Below are positions 57,152 to 64,000 of a stretch of 64,000 nucleotides of DNA, piece after piece. A model generated the notes under the pieces. The model did no database searches and was not told where the DNA came from. It saw only the letters and a program-made list of their open reading frames with translations. Source of the DNA: Marinobacter sp. BGYM27 (GTDB lineage: Bacteria; Pseudomonadota; Gammaproteobacteria; Pseudomonadales; Oleiphilaceae); assembly GCA_025153445.1 (NCBI GenBank), contig JANZNS010000006.1, positions 186,001 to 250,000 on the forward strand, written 5' to 3'. The translations under genes were made by a program, and so were the position numbers. The number at the start of each line of letters is the position of its first letter. Position 1 is the first letter of the stretch.

Positions 57152-57227
57152 TGGAGCTCATGACCGGAATTGAACCGGTGACCTCATCCTTACCAAGGAT
57201 GTGCTCTACCGACTGAGCTACATGAGC
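57152..57227 (-). tRNA. tRNA-Thr (anticodon GGT)
   Basis: A 76-nt cloverleaf with acceptor GCTCATG/CATGAGC, anticodon loop TTGGTAA (GGT, reads ACC/ACU), T arm CCGGTTCAATTCCGG and encoded CCA. It is the last of four tRNA genes before tuf copy 2. Confidence 0.97.
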
Positions 57228-57249
57228 GCACTACTTCACTTGCCAAATC

Positions 57250-57324
<75 letters not shown>

Positions 57325-57336
57325 ATTCAAAATTAG

Positions 57337-57420
57337 TGGTGGAGGGGGCAGGATTCGAACCTGCGAAGCTTTCGCGTCAGATTTACAGTCTGATCCCTTT
57401 GGCCACTCGGGAACCCCTCC
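57337..57420 (-). tRNA. tRNA-Tyr (anticodon GTA)
   Basis: An 84-nt class II tRNA with a long variable arm, acceptor GGAGGGG/CCCCTCC, anticodon loop CTGTAAA (GTA) and encoded CCA. Confidence 0.97.
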
Positions 57421-57461
57421 AATCCGGATGAAACCAAACACCCGAACAAAACCGAAAAGAG

Positions 57462-57537
57462 TGGAGCTGGCGGACGGAATCGAACCCCCGACCTGCTGAT
57501 TACAAGTCAGCTGCTCTACCAACTGAGCTACGCCAGC
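57462..57537 (-). tRNA. tRNA-Thr (anticodon TGT)
   Basis: A 76-nt cloverleaf with acceptor GCTGGCG/CGCCAGC, anticodon loop CTTGTAA (TGT, reads ACA/ACG) and encoded CCA. It is the first RNA of the Thr-Tyr-Gly-Thr-tuf transcript, the same order as E. coli thrU-tyrU-glyT-thrT-tufB. Confidence 0.97.
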
Positions 57538-57565
57538 CCACATTCGCCTCTTCAGCGAGGGCGGT

Positions 57566-57594
57566 ATACTACGGATTTTTAGAGGTCGTTGCAA
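57566..57594 (-). promoter_or_regulatory. Promoter of the tRNA-tuf transcript
   Basis: Minus-strand TTGCAA (57594-57589), a 17-nt spacer and TAGTAT (57571-57566), followed by a GC-rich stretch (ACCGCCCTCGC) like a stringent-response discriminator. The promoter overlaps the end of the SPOR-domain gene. Confidence 0.65.
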
Positions 57595-58279
57595 CACCCT
57601 CGCAGGCCGCAAACTGCACCAATTTCAAATCTTTTGAATACCGGCTCAACCATCGCTCAATTTCCCGAGCATCAAGCTGAGGCCCTGCCTCAAAAACGAG
57701 GGCGTAGCTTAGCTGATTCTTATCCATATTGACCAGTACAGTTTCGATATTTTTCGATTGAAAACGAGCATTTAGACTTTGAGCGAGTCGTTCTGACTCA
57801 AAAAGGCCCAGAGAAATCCCGTTTTTGTACTCCCCCTCCGTGACCAGATAACTGTCGACGCCCGCACGCTGAAGCCGCTCCAGACTCCCCAGCGCCGCCT
57901 CTCTTGTTTTGTAAGGCGGTATCAACACCCAATGATAGGAATCGCGACGAGTGACCACGTCGTCAACATGCACATTGAATAACTTCAGCTCCTCACTGGC
58001 GGCAAAATGTTCTGCAGCGGCTTTGGTACGGAATCCCTCAACCCGGCCACAGTGCTCTCCCACCGCCCTGGCACCATCAATCACACCATCATCAACAACA
58101 GGACGAGGAATCGACGGGGCCTGACTCCCGGCGCCCGCCAACGGCAATTTGAGCCCCGATACCCTGGGAACACTCCCTCGCCCCTCCTCAACATCCACCC
58201 TTGCGGGTCCCGCGAAGTAATCAACTCCCCAGAGCATTACGAGATTCAACAGCAAAACAACCACGACAATACGCTTCAT
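57569..58279 (-). CDS. SPOR domain-containing membrane protein
   Basis: This 236-residue protein has one N-terminal TM segment (MKRIVVVVLLLNLVMLWGVD), a Pro/Gly-rich linker and a C-terminal region resembling SPOR repeats (about 75-165; NGISLGLFESERLAQSLNAR). SPOR domains bind denuded peptidoglycan at septa. The start is either ATG 58279, sharing a base with the coaX stop (TGATG), or GTG 58282. Its specific role is unknown. A SPOR-domain gene after coaX is common in pseudomonads, which supports a conserved operon. Confidence 0.8.
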   Translation of the reverse strand: MKRIVVVVLLLNLVMLWGVDYFAGPARVDVEEGRGSVPRVSGLKLPLAGAGSQAPSIPRPVVDDGVIDGARAVGEHCGRVEGFRTKAAAEHFAASEELKLFNVHVDDVVTRRDSYHWVLIPPYKTREAALGSLERLQRAGVDSYLVTEGEYKNGISLGLFESERLAQSLNARFQSKNIETVLVNMDKNQLSYALVFEAGPQLDAREIERWLSRYSKDLKLVQFAACEGVATTSKNP

Positions 58280-59004
58280 CACAAGGCACGCTCGAGATCA
58301 ACCGCGACCAGACCGCTCAAAACCAGCTCAGGGACAACTTCACCAGGCATGCCAGCGGCGCTCATCAGGTGCGCATCACCACCCGTCAGATAAACGGTGT
58401 CGATACCTCGCATCTGACAATCCGCCTCAAGCTTTGCACCGAGCCCTCCAAACAGCCAGTTCAAACCGTGCCTCACACAGGATTCTGTCGAGCGACCCGG
58501 TTCGCTACGCAAATCGTCAGACTGCCCAAAATTCACTCTGGCCGTATTGGTTTTCAGAGAATCTTCCATCAATCGCTTACCCGGAAGAATATATCCACCG
58601 AGATGCACGCCTTCAGAATCGAGAAAATCAACGGTTATTGCGCTTCCGGCATCGACGACGACGAGCGCACTGGACGTAATAGCTCGAGCTCCAATTAATG
58701 CGTGCCATCGATCCGCACCAAGCAATTCAGGCTGCGCATAGGCGCATTGCACGCCACACTGGAGAGGTTCCGGCCAATGGAAGACAGGCACCACACCGAA
58801 TCGGGACTGAAGAATCAGTGCCAGATTCTTCCGGGCCTCGTCCGAAATGACTGTCGACACCGCAATGTGATCTACAGCCTCAGACGAGATTTCAGCAAAG
58901 ACCTTTGCGTCGCCGTTGTCACAGGCACCGGACTGAACCACACTGCGCTCATCTAAAAGACACCACTTGATGCGCGTATTACCCGCATCAATATATAACC
59001 TCAT
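58279..59004 (-). CDS. coaX: Type III pantothenate kinase
   Basis: CoaX (241 residues) phosphorylates pantothenate, the first step of coenzyme A synthesis; type III enzymes resist CoA feedback and need a monovalent cation. The ATPase-fold motifs are present: IDAGNTRIKW at the N-terminus, GADRWHALIGAR and VVDAGSAITVDFLD. Its ATG overlaps the birA stop by 4 nt (ATGA), so the two are coupled. Confidence 0.96.
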   Translation of the reverse strand: MRLYIDAGNTRIKWCLLDERSVVQSGACDNGDAKVFAEISSEAVDHIAVSTVISDEARKNLALILQSRFGVVPVFHWPEPLQCGVQCAYAQPELLGADRWHALIGARAITSSALVVVDAGSAITVDFLDSEGVHLGGYILPGKRLMEDSLKTNTARVNFGQSDDLRSEPGRSTESCVRHGLNWLFGGLGAKLEADCQMRGIDTVYLTGGDAHLMSAAGMPGEVVPELVLSGLVAVDLERAL

Positions 59005-59969
59005 TGACTCCGCCTTAGACTGAGTTCGCCAGCCCGTATGATGACCTGACCATCCGCTGTATCAAGCAAATAGGCTCCGGCAGAATCCACGCCAGCCCCG
59101 ACACCTTGCAGATTCTCGGGCTCTGTATGCAAGGACGCGCCCAGCAAACCGTCCCGTGCCCGCCATTCATCCTGAAATGCCGTAAAACCCGCTCGCTCAA
59201 AATGAGCTAACGCCTCGGTTGTCTGATTCACAACTTCAGCAATGATTTCGTTTCGCCGCCATGTCACTGAGGGCGCGGCCCTATCAAGACTGACCCATGG
59301 CTGATCCACTGCAGCATCAACACGATCCATATGAACATTGATCCCTACACCCACAATGACCCGGACCGCACCCTCAAGCTCTCCCTGCAACTCAATCAAG
59401 ATACCGGCCAACTTACACCCATTAAACAGCACATCATTTGGCCATTTGAGCGCCGCTCCCTTCAAACCGAGAGATTCCAGTGCGCGACACACCGCAATAC
59501 CAACAACAAGACTGAGCCCTTCCAGAGCAGAAAAGCCGCCCTGCAATCGCACCCCCATACTCAAATAGATATTTTCGCCCGCAGGGCTTGACCAGACACG
59601 CCCCCTGCGACCACGCCCCTGAGTTTGACGATCAGCCACACAGATAAAAACGTCATCACCCCCGCGCCGCTCGAACTGCATAACCCGGGAATTAGTGGAA
59701 TCGACTTTATCAAGAACCTCTAAAGAAGCACGGCGTCGGGCCGAATCAGCAAGCAGCGATATGATGGCGTCATGGTCAAGCAAATCCAGGTGCCCCTGCA
59801 AACGGTAACCCTTACCCCGAACCCGCTCTATTGCCAGACCTGGCTCAATCAACCGGTTCAGCTGCTTCCACACCGCAGTGCGGCTCACTCCTAGCGACTG
59901 GGCCAAGGCCTCACCGGAATGCCATTCGCCATCGGAGAGAATGGAAAGCAGTGTCTGATTTTTTCTCAT
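59001..59969 (-). CDS. birA: Biotin--protein ligase / biotin operon repressor BirA
   Basis: BirA (322 residues, E. coli 321) attaches biotin to acetyl-CoA carboxylase and, with its N-terminal winged helix (WHSGEALAQSLGVSRTAVWK), represses biotin genes. The biotinyl-AMP loop GRGRRGR is at 118-124, with KWPNDVLFNGCKLAGILIEL after it. The ATG at 59969 gives MRKNQTLL; the frame is open to 60080 over a non-conserved stretch. It begins the birA-coaX-SPOR operon. Confidence 0.96.
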   Translation of the reverse strand: MRKNQTLLSILSDGEWHSGEALAQSLGVSRTAVWKQLNRLIEPGLAIERVRGKGYRLQGHLDLLDHDAIISLLADSARRRASLEVLDKVDSTNSRVMQFERRGGDDVFICVADRQTQGRGRRGRVWSSPAGENIYLSMGVRLQGGFSALEGLSLVVGIAVCRALESLGLKGAALKWPNDVLFNGCKLAGILIELQGELEGAVRVIVGVGINVHMDRVDAAVDQPWVSLDRAAPSVTWRRNEIIAEVVNQTTEALAHFERAGFTAFQDEWRARDGLLGASLHTEPENLQGVGAGVDSAGAYLLDTADGQVIIRAGELSLRRSQ

Positions 59970-60035
59970 GACGTCAACTCGGTGGCCGGGAAGGAAAACA
60001 ATGGCCGGATTAAACAACAGGTGAGCCCAAAAGAC

Positions 60036-60073
60036 AAAATGATCGCGGCAGAGCATGCTACCGGGATCATTTT
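60036..60073 (-). terminator. Hairpin terminator of the DUF6160-like operon
   Basis: A perfect 9-bp repeat AAAATGATC / GATCATTTT with a 20-nt loop that can pair further (CGG/CCG), followed by TTTTGTCTTTTG on the minus strand. It begins 11 bp after the stop of the upstream gene and lies 67 bp before birA. Confidence 0.65.
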
Positions 60074-60083
60074 CGAGCAAGGT

Positions 60084-62468
60084 TTACTGGATTGGAGTGG
60101 CCGTCAAATTGGCTTCAATATCGAAATTCTGCATTTTGACGCCGTATACCGCAGTTGCTGCGCCGCCGGTCGGATGGACCAGGTCAACATTGTTAACCGA
60201 TAGTTCCTTGAAACGCACATTGGCCTGTACTGCAAGACCCAGAGGACGGTCAGCCTGGTCCTGAGAAGACGGCGATGCCACGTATCGATAGCCGGCGGCG
60301 GTTGATGAGTCCATTATTTTCTCGTCACCACGACTCCCCACAACACCATTCGCGTCGGCACCGTCGCTCTTTTTCACAACCTTCGTTTGATACACGTCAA
60401 TTGCAAGGTCGGTCTGCAAACCGTAAGTGTTGTCCTCTTCGCCATCGCCATCAAGATCGACGCCATCACTGGTGTATATATCATTGAGCACCAACTGCGT
60501 ACCGGTTCCATTAACACCATCCGTCCGATTCGTTTCCCACAAAAAAGAATTGCGCCGGGTATCGCTGATAGCTCGAGCGAAGATTTGCTTCATTTTGATG
60601 GTAACGCCTTCTTCTCCGCGCGCCTGCCACATTCCGCCGGAAGCCGAACAGCTCGCTGCATCACCGCCGGAACCCCCTGCGCAAACATCGCCCGCGCCGC
60701 CAGGAGAAACCGTCATACTGCTTCCCTTTTCGTAATTCTGGATCACGAAACGCCCAAAGCTCCCACCGGTCTCCTTGTCGCCCACACGAAGATTACCAAT
60801 ATCCATCGTACCCCACGCTTCACCTTTGATTATCGCAAGACCATCATCAGTGACATCGACCGTCATATTACGCACATGGGCGTCATAATTAAGATCGGTC
60901 GCCCACAACCCTTTTTGCGCGACAGGGCCCTGCCCCTCATCATATGCGGAGGCAATCAGGGCAGCGTTACCGTTGGTGATTTGAATATCGGAATTAATCG
61001 TCAAACCTTCACCGGAAGCCCCACCGGCACCAAGGGTTATCTGCCCATCAATCTCAAAGTCATAGGCGGGATAGAAGCCCAGAGCCAACAACAACTCGGA
61101 GCCGCCCTGAAGCGGCGCATCATCGTCGCCAACCCGGAGGCCATTAAGGCGGTAGCCACCTTTCACCCCTTCAAACCCCAGGCGTAAGCCGTCGTAAAAC
61201 TCGGTCCCACCCAGCGTTTCATTCCGAGTCACGTTGACGGTTACATCACCCCGTCCCCAAGACTGTAAACCACTTAACACTATACGGTTGCCATCGTCGG
61301 CATACCCTATATTGGCGTTAACCAAACTCCACTCAGCCGCCAAACGCAAACCCTGAGCTCCGGCATCTTCATGCCCTCCAGCCATAAGGTAAACCGCATT
61401 TGTATACTGCTGACCCGCTATAGTCTGATCAGCAAAGAGATAATCAAGGTCAACCTCGCCGATGCTCTTTCCATTGCCGCCCAGTTCAATTCGGTCAATA
61501 CCAAGAGAACCGCTTATAGAATCTGCTGTCAGCGCAAGCCCTTGCCGCCCTTGCCAGTCCGGCGCTACATCAATGCGCAGATTATTGACTGAAGTCTGCC
61601 CCGCAATACCGCGCAACGCGATCGCGTTGCCGTCATCACGGTAGATGAAATTTGCGCTGTTAATCGTCGTTTCGCTGTCGATCCGCAACCCTTCGGTTCC
61701 AAATCGCCCTCCGGCAGCAATCGTGGTTGCAGTGGAAAGATCGAAATCTCCGCTGAGACTGCCGTAGCTGGCCAAAGCTGATCCTGATGACGCATCAACG
61801 CTAACCCCGTGATTGAGAGGATTACTACTGTAACGAATCGCATCGATTGAGAAGTTCCCGGTCACAGATGGCGCGACAAACTCAAGAGTTGACCCCACGG
61901 CATCAAGCGTCATTCCCGGAGCACTGACGACCATATCAATACCGTCGAAAAATACTTCATTGCCGTTAGTCCGGTAACCCAGCCGGCCGTCGGTCATGGT
62001 GTAGGCAAGATCGAAAGTATAACCATCGACGCCGAGAGCGCCGCCGGGCGACATGCGCAAGTTGCCCTGCAGAGTCTGATCCAGGAAGCCCCCCCCCATA
62101 CTTGCGCCTGCACTATCAGAAAGACGGACATCGCTGAACTCTATACGGCGATCTTCAACAAGGAAATCGAGGTTAAGGCTGGCATCGTTATAGATATCAA
62201 CTTTGATAATATGGTGCGCCGCACCATCAGGATCGGTCGCCGACCCAACACGAAAGCCCTCCAGGTGGATACCGTTGCCATCATCAAAATAAGATATACG
62301 ATCAGCTGTCATCTTCAGGTCGAGATCCATAGTGATCCCGCTCTGACCACTAATACCCGCCAAGTCTGTGTCTTCGAGGCTGGTCATATCCGCCGCAACC
62401 AATGGCGAAGCGATCGAAATGACCACGGCGAGGGACGTCACTAACGACTTTTTATTATTCAATGTCAT
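60084..62468 (-). CDS. Large exported protein, DUF6160/FilF-like, with D-D-G-N repeats
   Basis: A 794-residue protein of unknown function. It has a Sec signal peptide (SLVTSLAVVISIASPLVAA, cut near residue 26), then the motif SLEDTDLAGISGQSGI shared with its two neighbours. The mature part is polar, Gly/Asp-rich and beta-like, without TM segments. A repeated unit ending D-D-G-N-x-I-x-L-x-G occurs near 63, 279 and 392 (and N-G-N-x-V near 170). Near 673 there is a calcium-loop-like DLDGDGEED. Cysteines occur as a pair (DVCAGGSGGDAASCS). The start is ATG 62468 (GTG 62471 possible). The family name is a best match from memory. Confidence 0.65.
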   Translation of the reverse strand: MTLNNKKSLVTSLAVVISIASPLVAADMTSLEDTDLAGISGQSGITMDLDLKMTADRISYFDDGNGIHLEGFRVGSATDPDGAAHHIIKVDIYNDASLNLDFLVEDRRIEFSDVRLSDSAGASMGGGFLDQTLQGNLRMSPGGALGVDGYTFDLAYTMTDGRLGYRTNGNEVFFDGIDMVVSAPGMTLDAVGSTLEFVAPSVTGNFSIDAIRYSSNPLNHGVSVDASSGSALASYGSLSGDFDLSTATTIAAGGRFGTEGLRIDSETTINSANFIYRDDGNAIALRGIAGQTSVNNLRIDVAPDWQGRQGLALTADSISGSLGIDRIELGGNGKSIGEVDLDYLFADQTIAGQQYTNAVYLMAGGHEDAGAQGLRLAAEWSLVNANIGYADDGNRIVLSGLQSWGRGDVTVNVTRNETLGGTEFYDGLRLGFEGVKGGYRLNGLRVGDDDAPLQGGSELLLALGFYPAYDFEIDGQITLGAGGASGEGLTINSDIQITNGNAALIASAYDEGQGPVAQKGLWATDLNYDAHVRNMTVDVTDDGLAIIKGEAWGTMDIGNLRVGDKETGGSFGRFVIQNYEKGSSMTVSPGGAGDVCAGGSGGDAASCSASGGMWQARGEEGVTIKMKQIFARAISDTRRNSFLWETNRTDGVNGTGTQLVLNDIYTSDGVDLDGDGEEDNTYGLQTDLAIDVYQTKVVKKSDGADANGVVGSRGDEKIMDSSTAAGYRYVASPSSQDQADRPLGLAVQANVRFKELSVNNVDLVHPTGGAATAVYGVKMQNFDIEANLTATPIQ

Positions 62469-62482
62469 CACATTACGCCCCT

Positions 62483-63043
62483 TCAGGGATTCCCGGTGGG
62501 AAAGACCAGCAAGTTGCCCTCCAGGACAACATCACCCTGCATTTCGACCGAGAAAATATCCGTTTGCTGGAACCCCGGATCAGTTGGGCGTGCGGTGCTG
62601 CTTGTTGCCAGCTTGAACTGTACCGAGTCGTATCGGACGACATTGGGCAAGCCGATTTCCAGGACGTCCTGATTAAACAAGGCGCCGTCTCCGCCGAACC
62701 CGGAATCAATTGTACGCACCCGAAGCGTAAGCCCCTCAAAAGCGAACTTGCCTCTTATATCATCGAGCACCATCCAGCCGCCGTCCTGCTTCAGGCGATA
62801 GGCAATGCGGGCTCCGCATCGCTTGTCGGCATCGGAACAACTGCCAAAATAGGTGTTCTGGATAGGCCCACCATCAGCATTGATGCTGATATCACCAGAC
62901 AGATAGATACCGCCTTGCCCCGATATATCAGAAAGATCACCATCATCCAGACGGTTCATCTCAGCCGCCGCAGGCAGAGAGGACAGCGCTCCGCCAAACA
63001 GAACGGCGACAGACAGCGCGACCCCGGGAATAAAATGCCTCAT
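62483..63043 (-). CDS. Small exported protein sharing the DUF6160-like N-terminal motif
   Basis: A 186-residue protein with a signal peptide (LSVAVLFGGALSSLPAAA, cut before E28) and the motif RLDDGDLSDISGQGGIYLSG right after it, as in the larger neighbour. It contains one cysteine loop, CSDADKRCGARI, that matches CDKDTAVCGSRI in the upstream gene. Its ATG overlaps the upstream stop by 4 nt (ATGA), and it ends 14 bp before the 794-residue gene. Function is unknown; probably an outer-surface or pilus-associated partner. Confidence 0.65.
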   Translation of the reverse strand: MRHFIPGVALSVAVLFGGALSSLPAAAEMNRLDDGDLSDISGQGGIYLSGDISINADGGPIQNTYFGSCSDADKRCGARIAYRLKQDGGWMVLDDIRGKFAFEGLTLRVRTIDSGFGGDGALFNQDVLEIGLPNVVRYDSVQFKLATSSTARPTDPGFQQTDIFSVEMQGDVVLEGNLLVFPTGNP

Positions 63044-64000
63044 TGCGCCAAATCCTTGGTCTGAATTTTCAGATGCTGAATAAGCATCCCCTGGATACGG
63101 GAAGACCCGAAATCCCGGTCTCCTACGCTCAGATTACCCACTGTGATATTGCTGCGATATTCGGGATTCGTATAGTAATCCTCGTAGTAATCCCAGGTTC
63201 CGGCATCACTGCTGGCGCGGAGTCCGTCGGCGCCGACCGAGCCCGCTTGCGGCTTCGGAATTGCTGCGACTTCAACCAGAAAGTTACCACTACCATTCAC
63301 ATCGAAATACATCGGCTGAAGCGCATTTCCCAGAGCCAATTCCAGCGCAAAATCCTTCATTGAAATACGGGAGCCGCACACTGCGGTGTCTTTATCGCAG
63401 GCGTTAATTGATAACTCGGGGGTATAGAAGTTCAACTTAAACTGGCCGACCATCTGATGCCGGTCGTTATCACCCCACAACCTCAGATAGCTACCATCAA
63501 TGACCGCACTTTGGGCATGAATGTTGATGTTGGCAGATTCCTGACTACCCACTTTGAGATTGAGCTGCAACCCGATATCCGGTCGCTCACCCTGAGGCAA
63601 CTCAGCACTCGCCGGTCGGCTTGAGCAGGTTCCTGATCCTGCTGATGCAGAACTGCTCATGCAATCATAGCCCACCGAGGCATCGACCATTTTCGGTGCC
63701 GCAAACTCCATCACCGCCGTCTCCGGGACCCCAATGTCATTGCCGTCGATCACATCAATACTATAGGGATTAACCAAACGACCGAGATTGACTGGAGAAA
63801 GATCCTGGCCGTAATTGCTTCCCGCTCCCGAGATATAAAGCTTGTTTACGACTATTTCGACGTCTTCGCCCTGAGAGTTTTTGATACCACCTATTTTAAA
63901 AACCTGGCCGTTTTCGACATCGGTGCCGTGTGCAAATTTGAAATCCTCAAGCACGAGACCGATTCCGGCGCCATCCACTTCCGACAACTCCGTCTCCGAA
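63040..64000 (-). CDS. DUF6160-like exported protein (5' end beyond window)
   Basis: At least 320 residues are visible and the frame stays open to the window end. The first visible residues, SETELSEVDGAGIGLVLEDF, correspond to the motif that follows the signal peptide in its two neighbours, so only the signal peptide and a few residues are missing. A TTG at 63987 could be mistaken for the start. Features: Cys pairs DCMSSSASAGSGTCSS and CDKDTAVCGSRI, a Tyr/Asp-rich DYYEDYYTNPEY, and no TM segment. It is the first visible gene of the three-gene operon. Confidence 0.65.
   Translation of the reverse strand, partial: SETELSEVDGAGIGLVLEDFKFAHGTDVENGQVFKIGGIKNSQGEDVEIVVNKLYISGAGSNYGQDLSPVNLGRLVNPYSIDVIDGNDIGVPETAVMEFAAPKMVDASVGYDCMSSSASAGSGTCSSRPASAELPQGERPDIGLQLNLKVGSQESANINIHAQSAVIDGSYLRLWGDNDRHQMVGQFKLNFYTPELSINACDKDTAVCGSRISMKDFALELALGNALQPMYFDVNGSGNFLVEVAAIPKPQAGSVGADGLRASSDAGTWDYYEDYYTNPEYRSNITVGNLSVGDRDFGSSRIQGMLIQHLKIQTKDLAQ

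Overview
The window is a chromosomal segment of a marine-type gammaproteobacterium, most like Marinobacter or a close relative. Reasons: the Pseudomonas-like order dnaK-dnaJ-dapB-carA-carB-greA, tRNA-Trp between tuf and secE, coaX-birA upstream of the tRNA/tuf/rpo cluster, a wax ester synthase/diacylglycerol acyltransferase, and a Fur without the C-terminal zinc cysteines. The genus is an inference. I see no insertion sequence, prophage, integrase or CRISPR array; nearly everything is conserved core genome.

Layout. 1-10.0 kb (minus strand): greA (cut by the window edge), carB, carA, dapB, dnaJ, dnaK and grpE. A sigma-32-type promoter drives grpE, and carA has its own promoter followed by a leader terminator. 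10.1-12.0 kb (plus): recN behind two adjacent LexA boxes. 12.2-16.2 kb: fur, bamE, rnfH, ratA, a neurotransmitter:sodium symporter family transporter, and smpB. 16.4-18.2 kb: a WS/DGAT lipid acyltransferase and the tmRNA gene ssrA, so smpB and its RNA partner flank a storage-lipid gene. 18.4-25.4 kb: ssb and a YajR-like MFS transporter (minus), then a MotA/MotB-type stator pair and uvrA (plus).

25.5-57.5 kb (minus) is one continuous gene-expression block. Read in the transcribed direction it is: tRNA-Thr, Tyr, Gly, Thr, tuf, tRNA-Trp, secE, nusG, rplK, rplA, rplJ, rplL, rpoB, rpoC; then rpsL, rpsG, fusA and a second tuf; then the S10, spc and alpha ribosomal operons from rpsJ to rplQ. Good sigma-70 promoters are visible before the tRNA cluster, rpsL, rpsJ and rpsM. 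Terminators or attenuators lie after tuf, between rplL and rpoB, between nusG and rplK, and between rplQ and uvrA. The two tuf genes are identical over about 1.1 kb and differ only near their ends.

57.6-64.0 kb (minus): a SPOR-domain protein, coaX (pantothenate kinase III) and birA, tightly overlapped. These are preceded by three tandem genes for exported proteins that share an N-terminal motif (L-x-D-x-[DE]-L-x-x-[IV]-x-G-[QA]-x-G-I) resembling the DUF6160/FilF-like family. The third is cut by the window end. This is the least explained part of the window and the best candidate for new biology: the three proteins look co-translated, carry repeated D-D-G-N motifs and matched cysteine loops, and have no assigned function.
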